64,000 nucleotides of DNA from Rhabditophanes sp. KR3021. Its lineage: Eukaryota > Nematoda > Chromadorea > Rhabditida > Alloionematidae. The position numbers and the translations under genes are program-made. This document shows, in pieces, positions 12,167-25,264 of the stretch. Where the stretch lies: contig CAUJLY010000006.1 in NCBI GenBank assembly GCA_963281155.1, forward strand, positions 6,386,001-6,450,000. The letters are read 5' to 3'. The notes beneath the pieces are model-generated. The model was not told the DNA's origin, ran no database searches, and saw only the letters and a list, made by a program, of their open reading frames with translations. Positions within the stretch are counted from its first letter, which is position 1. Every line of letters starts with the position of its first letter.

Positions 12167-15100
12167 AGATTTTTATTTATTATGCTCTTTATCTTACATT
12201 AAAAGTTTGACGGATTACTTTGATTATGTTACAAAAAACAATTGGTTAAATATGCCATAGGAAATTGAGGTATTCATCTTTTTTATTGAGAATGGTTTAT
12301 TGCGTACTTAAAGCTGTAGGATATTATTATATAGACGTTCGCATCCACCAACTAAACTGTTAAAAGTCTTAGTTCTATCTTTTGTTATCATTAAAATATT
12401 TTTTTTAAATAGCCACAAAAAAGAAAAATTCCATTCTGAACGTTATTATCTTAAGCTGGAGGTAGTGCAACAAACTCCGAGTATTAAATCTTGTCAGAAT
12501 ATTAACAGGATAGTTTAGGCACTTAACTCAGTTTTTGGATATCTTCTGTGTTGAAAATTGGGCAAACTTTATTGCTGAGTTTAATGTGTTAAAAGTATGC
12601 TGTTGTAATTTTAAGCTAATATTAATTTAATCATCTTTTGAATAACAACGATCGTGTTAATGATTTTGGCTTTATCTCTATTAAGGCTTTAAAAAATAAA
12701 TATCCATGCTAAAAGTTTTGTTTTTTAAGCTTTTCATTTATATTCTCGCTTTCGTTGAAATTTAAACAAATATATGTATGTATATGTAATAAATTGTCAT
12801 CTTGATAATAAAGCCAATCAACAATTATTTTCCACGTTTGCAAGTGTGTATTTTTATTTACCAAAATAAAAGGTTACATCATAAAAATAAGCGATACAGC
12901 AACTCTTCTGGCGAGCCAATACAATTTTCTGTAATCTTAACTTTTATTTTTAGACTTGTCTGTTTACATATATAGCTTTTATCATTTTTTCTTATCAAAA
13001 CTTCTATACTAATATACTCTTTATCCATTAAGAATAATAATCTCTAGCGAGTTTTCTCAAAATATTCCTGAGAAAGCAATCATCAATTGTTTAGTTTTGC
13101 TATCTTTATTTTTGATGAAACGTCTGTTATAACAATATTTCCAAAATATACAAAAACAAAATAATAATGATAGTAAAAAATGCTAAATAAATCTTTATTT
13201 TTGTATTTAAAATTCAGTAGACAAAATGTGTGGTAAAAAAGCGAGATAGCGTACAAAAACAATAAGTTTAACAAGGATTTAATTCATTTGATATAGTATT
13301 ATTACAATCTACTTAAATTTATACTACAGAGCTAATACAAATTAGTTTTATTGTTTCATAATAATCAATGACCAAATTGAATTCTTATATAATATTTTAA
13401 TGACGATGCATACATATCGAATATGTAGATATATTTATTGAAGTTAATTTGAATAAAATTGGTAGCCTTCTTTTATATCAATACTTATCCTCATTACTAA
13501 AAACATCATATTCATGTTTGGTTACCATAAAAATTGAAGTGTAGTGGACAAGAACGAAGAAACAAAAGCGTTAATTGCATCATAAATAGTGTTATTTATC
13601 AGCATCTTCAGTTGACAACACATACATATCAATTTTCTATATGCTTTTGTATATTTCTTTTGTACTTAAATTGATATTTTTATTTTATACTTTAATATTC
13701 TTCAAATACATGAAGTATCAAAAAGAAAACACATGGTTGATAAGAAAGCAATAGTAGCCTTTAATCTATATTTCATTTTTTTTATTTATCCAAATATCAA
13801 ACAAAATAATAGTTTTAACAAATGTACTTTAATATTCATATTAGTTGAATAATTCAGTTATTCTAATTGAATTGACACTAATATCTAACTATTGATAAGT
13901 AATGCTAATAAAGAAATTAGTAAGTGTTTAAAAAATGTATTAATATTTATTACTGTTTTCTAAAGTGATTTAATGGAATGTTAAACTACTTAAATCCTAT
14001 TTACCTTTATTTCAAAAATATTGAATATCATATCATAAGCATTTATTCTTTTAGTATAAAAAACGATTCATTATTTTCAGCTAACATGTTCTTGAAGAAT
14101 GTGTTAGATATATCTAATTGATATTATGCATTAATTGTTATTGTGTGATAAGTAACACATACAAAAATATCATAAAAATAATAAAAATATTAAAATTGGC
14201 TTGGTTCATTAATTAGAAGGATCTAATTTTCTTAGCCCGAATGTATTTATCCTTATAGTTGCTTTACTCAACATACTCAAAGACGTGCATTTTCTTTATA
14301 TCAGAATTAGTTTGTGATATAATAGTTTATATATCAAAATTAAAATTATTATGTGAAAAAGGAACATTTATAAGTGAAATGAAATCGGATATGAGAATGG
14401 TTAAAAGTATACCATTATTCAAAGTTGTCGAAAGTGATTGATGTAGTGGCTAAATTTCACTCTACTTTATCATTATTCTTTTCAACAATGTCATAATAAC
14501 AAATAGGAGGCTAAAAAATTATCCTAAAAAACATTGAAAAGATTATAGTTCAATTTTATGAATTAGTAATTTCCCCAACTCATTGTAATTTACATTAGAA
14601 ATGATTGAAATTTGGTTTTAATAGCTTATTTATATCTATTGAAATCTAAATGTTTCTCGCTAATCATCTTATTTTTTTGCAAAACTACTAAATCAACAAA
14701 CTTAATGTATTCTGTGATATGAAAGTGTAGTAGAATAAATATATTGAATATCCAAAAAATACAAAAGTAGCTAATAACTATTTTCACTCGATTAGTGTAT
14801 TCAATTAATAGGGTTTGATTTGGTAATAACAAGCAATCATCATCTGCTCACTTTTTGTTGATCTCGCAGCTTCAAAAACTTGTATTATTCGCAAACTTGT
14901 CGACTTTTATATAAACTGTAGGTAACTTTTTATGAATATAACTCATTTAAAGAGCTTATCTATTACCAAATATTTTTTAAATTTGTACATATATTATGAC
15001 AGATAATTGTTCTATCAATTCGGTGAGTATTAAAAATATTTATATAGAAATCATTCTTCTCATTTTGTTATAATTATTATTGTGTATTAGTTGATAGTTT

Positions 15101-15692
15101 CATTTGTTTATTCTCTAATCACTTATTCAATCACTTTAGTTCAAATAAATATTTTCTAATTTAAAAAAAGACTTTTGATTAATTTTTTAAATAATGCGAT
15201 TATTTATTTTGTAAATTTAGGAAGAATATTCCCACTAATTTGATACATTTCCTCACATAAAGATAAGTGACAAAAAATAAAGTTAAACTGATAACAAAAA
15301 ATATATAATTTTCCCATATCATATGTTTTAAATTTTTTTGTCAAACCTACACAAAGTATGTTTTTTATTATACTGACGTATCTATATTTCTATTAATTAT
15401 TTATATATTGCCAAAATGCTCTCAAAATATATATTTGTCTTATGTTCTTTAATGTAGTAAATATGTTTATTTTGACATAGGCGACAACCCAAATAGAGGC
15501 TATTAAGTTTGGGGTAAAACTGTATTATTATCAAAACACAACAACTTATTTTTTGAAAGGATAAATGTTTATTTGCATGCCAAAATAAATGTGTTCATTA
15601 AATACATTTTTGTTGACATAATTAGGCCACAAACTTTATGTTCTTTGACGTTTATAAGGTTATATATTAATTATCAGAATAATGATACATAC

Positions 15693-15990
15693 CTATTCAG
15701 AAATGGCAATCAGGGGGAACTGATGTTGGTCGTTATTTTTGATTAATATGGCTATTATGAGTTGTCTTGTTGATTTTAATAATTTCTTGCATTTTATATG
15801 CTTCTTATCACCCAACGTTTGGATTTTGTTCTTATCAATTTGTTTAATTTTCTGCATAAATTCTGAATATGAAAAAGCTTGCCGGCCATATTTAAGTAAC
15901 AATTTACGGTCTCGTTTTACACTGTCCAATATTTGAATAGCATTCTATCACTATCATCTTATTGTCATTTTCGGACATAACCATTCTTCT
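15693..15990 (-). pseudogene. Possible relic of an M16 (mitochondrial processing peptidase-like) gene
   Basis: On the minus strand a 78-codon open stretch begins with LLLKYGRQAFSYSEFMQKI, followed by KQIDKNKIQ. This resembles the C-terminal segment of MPP-alpha/beta and core proteins of complex III (pattern DIGRQ-LL-YGRR-EF--KI--ID---I). The expected preceding segment, read as VIECYSNIGQ, lies just upstream in another frame, so a frameshift separates the two. No flanking exon with M16 zinc-site residues was found. It may be a decayed duplicate or a chance match. Confidence 0.3.
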
Positions 15991-16847
15991 ATTCCAATGA
16001 AAAAACCGCAAACTAACCTTTGAAAGAAAAAATCGTACTTATCCATGAGACAACTGATAAATAAATTTAAAAGAGTCTTCATCAAAAAAGTATATGATAT
16101 AATGTACGGATGTTTTATGACATTAAAAATAAATTGACCTCTTTATTTAATGCTTAATAAATAATTTTCTTATGCAAATATATTTTACTTCTGATTTCTC
16201 GTGAGACCTGAACCATTTTCTAAAACAATTGTAATTAACTAAATTGAAATTATTTTGCTACGCAAAATTAATTATACTTTTATTATTAGGAATGTGATAT
16301 ACATAAAGTCACCCAACACCCTAAGTAAACTGCTAAAAAATGTCTCGAATAATTTTGTGTGATTTAATAAATTAAGCCAACTATCTCATTATCTCAAGTA
16401 ACTTTCAAGACCAGCCCATTTTGCCATGTGAATAATGAAAGTATACCATTTCTGATTTGACTTAACAAAATGTCTGGAAAAGGTCTTAAATCATTTTAGC
16501 TTACCACATATATCGTGCCTCCTTTTTTATTGTTGTCAAATAAACTCCACGGCATTTTTGCGTTCTCTCAATGCCATATCTTTAATAGCTTAAGCAAAAT
16601 ACGAAACTGTCAGTGTATACGTACCTTATCATGTTACCATGATAAAATTTTACATCTTCATTTCATTTTTATCTTTTTTATACATTGGTCATGTTCTTTT
16701 ATTCATTTCTTTACTTTTAATTACCTGACTATTAAAGTTTATTGTTCGAAAAAATAATGTTTACACCTTCTATATAATTGGTGTACTTCATGATTACATT
16801 AATTTAATAAAGTGCATATCATTTCTCTGAATACAACATTTTTCAGC

Positions 16848-19234
16848 ATGAACGCTTCCTGGGGAGTTTATTTCTTAACTATATTATACTTAGTGCTAGG
16901 TTGTATATGTCTATGTGGAAATGTCTGGGTCCTGATGACTGTCATTTATCACTTAAAGCAACACCGAACTTTTTCAGCTGCAAATTATCGATGGGTTTCA
17001 GCTCCAGTTATGCAGTCTTCTGCCATCATCTATTTGATTGCTTTATCAGTGGTTGATTTAGTTTCAATCGTATGTGCACCGATGTTAGTACATGACATCA
17101 TCCTAAATCAATGGCCTTATGGAGTTATCATGTGCAAGGTATTTTTTGTTTGTGAAAATGCAAATAAATCTCTTTCGCCACTAATTCTAACGGCACTTAG
17201 CGTTGATCGTTACATTGCAGTTTGCCATTCTGGCATGCAATGGCTAAGAGAAACCAAGTTTGCCATAACTGTAATCTTTATTTGTATCAGTATATCACTA
17301 TTATTTACAATCCCAGTTGTATCAGAATCAGGTGTGAATCCTTTAAATGATAGAAAAGACGTGGAGCATTCAAAGTGCGTGGTAGTTATGTCCATGACAT
17401 TTGATGTCCTACACACCGCAGCTTGTTACGTGTTGCCCTTAATATTTATTTTATCAGTTTATATTGCCATTTTCAATCGTCTATATTGGCACACAAGATA
17501 CAGTAAGGTTGGTCAAAAAACAGCTATCAATTTGACAAGAGTTGTCAGAAGCTCAGTATTGGTCGTGGCATTTTATTTCATTTGCTGGACACCGTACTGG
17601 ACACACCGAATATATTATATTATGACAAGACGTATGTTTGCTCTTTTTTAAATGATATATCAAATTACTATCACCTACTCTGTTCAAAAAGAATTTCGTC
17701 AACAAGACCAATATTCATTAAGACATTATAGAAGATAAACCATTTTTTAAAAGGGATATGTAGATGAGCATCAAAGATTGTTAAAATAATTTGAGTTAAA
17801 TGTGCATAGATAGTCGAAAACAATTTAGGCTTCAATTATATAAATTTTAAATTTACCATTTTGCCATGCCAGTTGCTGTACATAATATCAAAAATTCTTT
17901 TTGGTTTATCAACAAAGTTCACTAATTTTGTCGGAAATTGCCTGCACATTGCTATTCCTTTAAGGAGTGATTGTTGCAATTCAGAATATTAAATAATTCA
18001 ATATTACATATTCACCATTTATGTTCCTTAAAAAAGTTAAAGAAACTTTGTTATGTTTAGCAATTCTTTGTTAAAAAGTTCGCAAAGAAGTGTGAGAATA
18101 ATGGCGTTACTTTTGAAAAAGAAGTGAATAAGTTAGTATACTTTAAAAATCAAATAGTTGGCAACACTTTTGATTGAATATAACATGAAGAACATTTTTT
18201 AAGCAAAATTCTTGTAATACTTTTCAAAATTAATAATATTAAATTCCATTACCAATTCTTTTATTTTGAACAAACATTGAAATTTTATCTAGAAACAATA
18301 TGAATTATTTTTTAAGCTTAATTTTTGTTTCTATCCAGAACAAACTATATTATATTTACTTTGATATAATAATATCTGCCCCCACACTAACTTAAATAAA
18401 ATATTTAAAAAGAAAGGAATATTTTTTTATGTGATAAAAATAATTGTTTTTAGTGGAAGATAAGATATATGAAAATGTACCACACTCATATCCATCAACA
18501 CCATATACGATTACAACAACAATGAGTACGGTTTTTCCAAAAAACGATGAACTTTCATTTACATCTCAAATTCCTTCAGTAATATCAACCGGTACTGCAG
18601 CAAAACTGGCTAAGAATATTCAATTATTTGCATCTCTTTCAAGTACTAATTATTCAGCTTCGAATTTTGTTTCCACACCATCAACAATAACCAACATTTT
18701 TAATGAAACTTTAAATAAGTCTGACGATTTTGAAGTATGGGATTTTTTGCACGTTCTCAGTTTATATTTATTGCATGCGCTCCCATATACTCAGAGTGCA
18801 TTTAATTGGCTGTTTTATGCATTTTTAAATCAAAATTTAAGAAACCCCAATAAAAGGAAAGCTTCACAAAAAGTTATTGAAAATCAGAATACATCCAATG
18901 TCGAAAATTTAAATGGAACAAATGGATATACAAGTGTCTTGATGGCATTAAAAAATTTTTCAACTAACATAAGCCAAAATATTTTTAATTCACCTTCTAT
19001 GAGAAAATCAGATATTTTAAGGAGAGGTTCGATGTCAAGTCAAAATAATGATGGTTTAAAAAATATGTAAGTAAACAATTGATTGCTTTGAAATATTCTT
19101 TTAGTTATTTGACAGCCAAACTTAAAGATCCTGAAAAGCTAAGCTCCTCCAATTTGTTGACAGTGGAGATAGGGAAAACATACCACCAACAAAAATTGAA
19201 ACTTTCCTCCTCAACTTCTCACACATCATCTTAA
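16848..19234 (+). CDS. Rhodopsin-family (peptide-type) G protein-coupled receptor (508 aa)
   Basis: Exons: 16848-17631, 18454-19066, 19105-19234; introns join in phases 1 and 2. Exon 1 encodes TM1-TM6: GNVW in TM1, DLVS in TM2, a Cys in KVFFVCE, the DRY box (SVDRYIAVCH), and the TM6 FYFICWTPYW motif. TM7 (residues about 356-380) carries SAFNWLFYAFLNQNLR, with NW in place of NP of NPxxY. The TM6-TM7 loop is about 95 residues, Ser/Thr/Asn-rich with NxS/T sites, and is interrupted by the 822-nt intron. The third exon adds a Ser-rich tail; using the GTAAGT at 19067 avoids an early stop and opens 43 more codons. The N-terminus is only about six residues (MNASWG), just after a TTTTTCAG site (16846), so an upstream exon is possible. 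The ligand is unknown; the neuropeptide-type assignment is inference. Confidence 0.85.
17632..18453 (+). other. Long intron of the GPCR gene
   Basis: The 822-nt GT-AG intron is much longer than the 35-60 nt typical here. It is AT-rich with no coding frame or structured RNA that I can recognise. It could hold regulatory sequence. Confidence 0.6.
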
Positions 19235-19714
19235 TAGCTGCAAAAGAAAATGGGTATTATGAATTATTTGGATGCAATTATTATATATATTTTGGTATGA
19301 TCTCAAATTGTATGAACATTAAATTCTATAAAAATTCTTTTTATGATCTCAAATATACTTTATTTTTATAATTTTTGAAACAATAAGAAAATAAATTGTT
19401 TATGTTTTTTAACCAACCAATTATATCTTCATTTAATCATTTTATTGTGAAATTCGATTACTCAGATTTTCAAGACTTTGTAAATGCTTCTTAAATGGGG
19501 CGGTTAAAGGATGTCTAAAGTCTGTCTAATCGGTTTCATAGAGCGCTCTAAGAGTAATGTAATTGTATTTTCAGTTTAAAAAAATTATCATACATGGCGT
19601 GAGGAGGTTACAACGATGATCCAATGTTGGTACTACCACGTAAGTTTCAATACGAATAATATTAATATTCCTCTTCAGTCGTTCCCACCTAACTCTTACA
19701 AACAAAACACAAAA

Positions 19715-20080
19715 ATGAGTCGGCGTGAAAACAATCTTCCTCTGTTTTTTATTACTGTGGATATCTACTTTTTACCTCCATGCAAAGGTTGATGCCGATA
19801 ATAATATTACGGAAATGAGGTTAAAGCAAATATAAAGAATTACGTTGCAATATTACAATCTATGATTGCTCCAATTATCAAGAAAGACTACGAGTTAAAT
19901 GTTGATAAGCTCCTAACTACGCCAATTCCTTCAAGTTCATGAAAGAGTATACGAAGACAAACAATTACAAACCAATAGCTAAGCTAAATTTCTTACTTTT
20001 GTTAATTGTTCTTATGAAATTACCGATATTAATTGTCACAAATGGCGTTCTGCATATTATCTGGTTTTATTTAATTATAC
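19715..20080 (+). pseudogene. Broken small secreted-protein gene
   Basis: Frame A from 19725 reads a clear signal peptide (KTIFLCFLLLWISTFYLHA, then KVDADNNIT) but begins with GTG directly after an in-frame TGA and lacks an ATG. At about 19815 coding sense shifts to another frame (EVKANIKNYVAILQS, then MIAPIIKKDYELNVDKLL). Near 19920 it shifts again (YANSFKFMKEYTKTNNYKPI). Loss of the start codon and two frameshifts in about 230 nt indicate a decayed gene for a small secreted protein. The family is not recognised. An alternative is a real gene with sequencing errors. Confidence 0.4.
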
Positions 20081-20205
20081 CACTTTATAAAAATATTTAT
20101 TTATGCAAATATTATTAAACAATATATATTGGAAATATGTGAAGCGGGAATATATATGTTTGATTTTCAAATTATCGGTAATGATTAAATATCCCATTTT
20201 CAGAA

Positions 20206-21246
20206 TTATAATTGAACATAAGCTGCAATGCTAGCAAATAAGAACAAAAATGATGAAGCCATAATAGTGGATGCTGAATTGCAAGTTGTATTGCCACAAA
20301 TACAATCAGTGTTAATCATTGTCTAAATCGGCATGTTTAGCATAACATAAATTGTTTAGAAGTTACCTGATTGATAGTTGTGTATGGAGAGACACTAATT
20401 GGAACTTGGTAAGTGTGTTTATCACATCTATCAACTAAATATAAATTGAACTTGGCACAGTCTCTTTCCATATAATTGGTATCTAAATAAATAATATTAG
20501 AAATTTTACACCAATTTACCTCCAATTGTTCCTGAAGTCTTGGTACAGAATTTCCCCTTGCATTTAGACGAATCGGAAGCTGCGCATTCGCCATTTCCAT
20601 TTTGGTTTGAACATTTATAGCAATCAATGTCTAAAAACGATCAAATTAATGTAACATAAATAATTTTACCTTTAGCATCACCATTAGCTTGTGTGCAGGT
20701 CAAATCAATAACAGTTCCACTCTTTGTAACTGCAGGTTTAGCATTACATGCCAATGGTTCAGCTGCTCCAGCAGGAGTAATGGTAACACAATAATTTACA
20801 GCATACTGATCTTCTAAATGAGTTTCAGCAGCAATGTCCATGGAACAATATTGAGCATTTGTTGCTTCACCAACTTTAGTAATTTGACTTTTAGCCTCTG
20901 AAATAGACTCATCTGGGAAGAAGTCATCCATACACCCTCTAACTACATTAATTGCACCCACAGTATAAATAGTTGTCGCAAAACATGGAGAATCACATTT
21001 CACTGATTTCAATGTCAAAACATTTTGAATGTCAACAGAGTCACAATCAGATGTAAAAAACTTTGCTGTATCGAAACTCGATGGAGGAGCTGGCAAGGAT
21101 GTTGCGGACCATTTGGATAACAAGGATTCGGAAGCACAAGTGATACAAGTGCTCGGATAGACAGGAGAAATGGCACTTTGTACAAACAGTAAATTATTTA
21201 AAAGAGTTACAGAAAAGACAATGCTGACATAAGATAGGAAGTTCAT
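20206..21246 (-). CDS. Cysteine-rich GPI-anchored surface protein (306 aa), Ly6/uPAR-like second half
   Basis: Minus-strand exons: 21246-20670, 20630-20520, 20482-20367, 20322-20206. Residues 1-25 are a signal peptide. A first Cys-rich region starts TCITCAS and carries about ten cysteines. A second starts at about residue 194 with IDCYKCSNQNGNGEC, resembling a Ly6/uPAR (three-finger) module, and ends near DCICGNTTCN. The C-terminus has a small-residue stretch (NSAS) followed by the hydrophobic tail IMASSFLFLFASIAAYVQL, which fits a GPI-attachment signal. The most upstream ATG in a good context after the TATA-like site is 21246. Function is unknown; nematode relatives of this design act at the cell surface of neurons or epidermis, but I cannot name the ortholog. 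Confidence 0.8.
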
Positions 21247-21978
21247 GTTTTTTGGTGTTAGATTGACAATAATATTTAGGTGTGACAAAGGAATTGTTAA
21301 TTATGATTGGTTTCGTTTTCGCTCTCCTTATAAACCCTTTTCCGTACCGTATGTTTTGACTCATTCTATAAACTATCAAAATGATTTAATATTTTCAATC
21401 ATTTAAAAAAGATTGTGATGACCACCGTAACAGCGTTTCCCAACCATTTATTTTTCATGCTTATTTTCATTCACATTTCATCATTTCAAAGGTTGTTAAT
21501 AAATAAGCAGGAATGTGTTTACACAGAAATATATATTTTATGAGTTAATGTTAAAAATAAGTGACAATTCATCATCATGTGCCTTTTAAACAATGAGTCT
21601 CTCGCAATTAAACTTTTTTATTTAATATTTAGTTTTTAAGTATTATTAGTTTTTGAAATTTTTGCAATATTTATTCTGAATGGTTGAACAATAAAGTTTA
21701 TAAGAATGTGTAGTCATTTTATTATCGCCAACCTTTTGTGTGGTCATTTTTTTTATATTTGCAGAGGTTATAAATAATTGTGTCATTAGTAACAATTTGC
21801 TTTACATAAGAAGAATTAAATAAGTTTATTAAATTGAAAACATTTAAAAGTGAAAGTGATATATTTTTGTCACAGAGAATTGTGATTATATAAGCACGTT
21901 GTATGTCATTAAGAATGGTTTAACCCGACTTTCTCATATAAATTTAAAAAAATAGTCCATAATACATTTTATATATAA
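21247..21978. other. Intergenic region
   Basis: Promoter of the GPI-anchored protein gene and the 3' UTR of the TBC gene. Apart from the TATA-like site I see nothing specific. Confidence 0.5.
21327..21334 (-). promoter_or_regulatory. TATA-like box
   Basis: TTTATAAG on the minus strand, about 82-88 nt upstream of the start of the GPI-anchored protein gene, within a locally GC-richer stretch. Confidence 0.4.
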
Positions 21979-24470
21979 TTAAACAAAGCTTTGACGTTCA
22001 GTATTGTTATCTTGCTTAGTAACTACGTTGATGCCATCATTCTGAAATTTAAAGGAGCCTTCTTTAGCAAAAGAATCTTTTGAATATGCATTTGAAGCAT
22101 TCCTCATTTGATGTGAAAATGATGGTGATTGTGATGATGTCTTGAAAGCCTCAGAATAAGAATACTTATTGCCAGGAGGGTGTTGATGGACAGTTGAACT
22201 AAATTTTGGTGGTAGTTGAGGTTGAAAACCACCTGATGACGTTGAATTGCTTGACTTTTGTTGTTTATGAGTAGCAGTCGATAAATTTGACTTTTGTCGT
22301 TGATGGAAGTATTCATTTGGCGGTGAATCGTCGCCAAGTTTTATCATCGTCACATTATTTGTTAATGAATAAACCCGTGCATCATTTTTCAAATCAACCA
22401 CATTATCGTAGATACTATGTCGGTGCGTTGGCACTTCATTTATCTGTTCCTTTAAGCGGTAATTATTTGGAAGATACTGAGAAGAATTATACTCCCTCTC
22501 GTTACTATTTTTACCATATTTGACTAAACGTATCCTATTATCATCGATATTACTAAAATATGGTTCGGCCCGAAAAACATTTCCACTTGAAGATGGTGAT
22601 GGTTGTGTATATTGATGATCCGTTTTATTGTAACTGGTGGCACGACTATGTTTGACGGAAGAAGAATATTGGTGACTTAAATTTCTATTCCCATTTTCTG
22701 GAATAATTTCTCTATGACCATTGCTATGAATTGCATTAAATGATTTATGTTGTTCCATTTTATTCAATTTCTTAGGCGTATATGAATTTACATTTTTTCT
22801 TGATACTGCCGGAGATCGTCCAGCTAATGCTATAATTATAATGAATTCAAAAAGTATTTTATTAAAAGGTAAAGAATATGAATGATCAAAATAATTAATA
22901 TATTACAAAAATAGACTGTTATTTCAAAAAAGAACATAGGTTCTCTTTTAAGAGGTGAGATTATGTATTTTAATTAATTTGATGTTAGGGAGATTCAATA
23001 AATTGAAGATCATGTGGATGCTATTAATGAGGCAATGAAATACACTCGACTAGGAAAGAAAAGAATTAGACATGTAATACATTATGACAAGACGAATAGA
23101 AATAAAACTTACATAAACTACTTCGAGCAAGACTTTTAATTTCTTCACGCTCCCGTTTTATTTCTTCAATGTCACGTTTCATTACTTGCCCAAATTCTTT
23201 TAATGGATGTTCGATTTGATCAGTTGGGCCTGGTTTGCCCGGGCCTAATTTATTACTCTTCCTTAGTTTTCTAAAATTTAGCCGAAGTTCTTCAAATACT
23301 TTATTTATTGGAAACCCAAAATCAATTGCCAGTGTATCCTGAATAAATTTCATGTAAGCTTCAATGCGGAATTTATTCAATGTTTCTAGAATTTAGATAT
23401 AATCCAACGCAGATAAATAAAAACTTACTCTTGTGCATCTTCAGGATAGTAAAGCCTGTAGCAACTAAAATTCCTGTCCCTTCTAGAAGAAATACATCCC
23501 ACAGCCTTAAAGCCATATTAAAGGGAACACGATCCAAGAAGCATCCAAACCACCACTTTGTCAAATATACAGTGGGGATTCCTTCGCTTTCAATATGCTT
23601 GTGTAAGCTTTTAATATTCGTTTCCACCAACTTATTGAAGTGATCCATGTACCGCATTAAACTTGGAAAGCCAGGAATAAAAAATCCATGCATTCCCCAT
23701 TTAGGGTCAACTAGCAAAGAATGTAAACACCAAAAAACATCTTCCTCATTCATATACATCAAAAATAAAGCGGCAATTTGACTCATACCTTGGCAATATC
23801 CAACTTCCGTATTGTAAATTGCATATGCTGTTAAAACATTAAATAGACATTTTTGCTTTAAATCATATCTTTTTTTAAATGCAATATGATCTCTATAGGT
23901 TCTATTGATGTCTAAGTCAATTTGTTTGATATCAGTGCATGTGACTAGAGCTCTTTCCAGAATTTGAGCATAAGTGTACGGTGATGTCTTTTTGTACTTG
24001 TCAACATTTAATATTTTTGGCCACACTTGGAATCTGAATTTATTTGGAATTCCTTTCCAAATTCGGTCTCGCCATTTCTTAGGGATCTTGCTCGATTTGT
24101 CATACTCTTTAATCATATCAATCCATTTCCATTCCCTTGACAATTCCGTTTTCTTTTCTTTCTCTAACTCGCTTGTTTCTATTATATTGCCATCCTTGTG
24201 AACAAATCCAAATCGATCTGTGACCTTGACTGCTTCTAGATCATTGATCCATTCTTCATCATCGTAAATTTCTTTACCGTCTTCCCCATATCGTTTTACA
24301 ATTTCTTCATTTTCCAACAGATCTTTGTATCGAGGATCCAAGGTCACCGATTCGCTGATATAATCTAAATCACTTTCCAAACCAGCTATATCATTTGAAT
24401 CGCTACATGAGTCACTATCGAGAATGTCCGTTTCCTTATCAACATCAATAGTATCTGTTTTTTGATTCAT
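21979..24470 (-). CDS. TBC-domain Rab GTPase-activating protein, USP6NL/RN-tre-like (721 aa)
   Basis: Minus-strand exons: 24470-23429, 23385-23113, 22829-21979, all joined in phase 1. An acidic N-terminus (about 80 aa) precedes DRFGFVHKDGNI and the TBC domain (about residues 138-345). The catalytic arginine finger is Arg190 in IDLDINRT, and the glutamine finger is Gln227 in YCQGMSQ. WDVFLLEGTGILVA and ILKMHKKTLNKF match the USP6NL family closely. After residue about 440 the tail is a long Ser/Asn/His-rich disordered region. RN-tre proteins inactivate Rab5/Rab41/Rab43-type GTPases in endosome and Golgi traffic; the Rab target here is unknown. A TTGTTAG acceptor lies 14 nt before the start (24484/24485), consistent with trans-splicing. 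Confidence 0.92.
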
Positions 24471-25264
24471 TTGCGACTATTTACCTAACAACAGATAATT
24501 TGATTTTGTATTTTTAGTGCTAATAAAAATAATAGTGGCTGTTGCTTGGGTAAAGTAGTTTGGAAAAAATACTTTATCAAAAAAGTTCTGCAAAATAGGC
24601 TCAAAATGTTTTAGATTGAATTGACCCTGTAAAAATATGAATAAATATACGGCAGTTAGTAAAACGAGAAGGTTTTTAACGAATATGAGAAATCGAGATA
24701 ACAAATTTAATGTAAACTGAGCAATTGCTAGGCATGTCCAATATCAACATTATCAAAACTTTTGGAAAGTTGTTTTAAACGAGTAAACAAGTGAAGTCTC
24801 AGTCGGAATATTTTAATAAACTATTTGTTTTGCCGTTACTTCATCTCAATATTTTTGCTGCTTTTTGTGGTAAATGGTAAGTTACTAGGTTATCCGAAAA
24901 GAGGATATAAAAGAATGGTATCAATATATAAATTGTTTTGATGAGTCTATATATATGACTGCTGTTTTCTGTCTGTGGTGTTATTTATTTAAAATGTTTG
25001 GAGACATTACAAGTTAGATGAAATGGAATAAATTTAGTGAATAAATCTAAGCACGGAAAATAAAATTTGTATAAAGAACGACATTTTTATAGTTATTAAA
25101 ATATTAAAATTAATTACATAGTCGGTTAGTTTAATATGCATCGTAACAAACATGGTAGGAATGTGGTTTATTAATGAATGTAGTATATGCATATTATAGG
25201 TAATATTGATATTTGCCGTTAACATAAACTAGAGAATATTTTTACAATAAGAAAATGTACAAAA
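24471..25264. other. Intergenic region
   Basis: AT-rich. Contains the TBC promoter and the 3' end of the next gene. No coding frame or repeat of note was seen. Confidence 0.5.

Larger units (their letters stand above)
12030..16847. other. 4.8-kb gene-poor region
   Basis: Very AT-rich. The first 150 nt are the gsy-1 3' UTR. I see no intact gene. A possible M16-peptidase fragment lies at about 15693-15990 (minus) and is listed separately. The last few hundred bases presumably contain the promoter of the GPCR gene. Confidence 0.5.

Noticed and set aside
13083..14832. Several 60-70 codon open frames in the 12-16.8 kb region
   Set aside because: Composition is Ile/Asn/Lys/Phe-rich, as expected from translating random AT-rich DNA; no splice partners or domains.
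16515..16757. 80-codon open frame upstream of the GPCR as its N-terminal exon
   Set aside because: Phe/His/Ile-rich translation with no signal peptide pattern, and no in-phase join to the GPCR start.
23380..24201. Plus-strand open frames across the TBC gene
   Set aside because: They are antisense to conserved TBC coding sequence.
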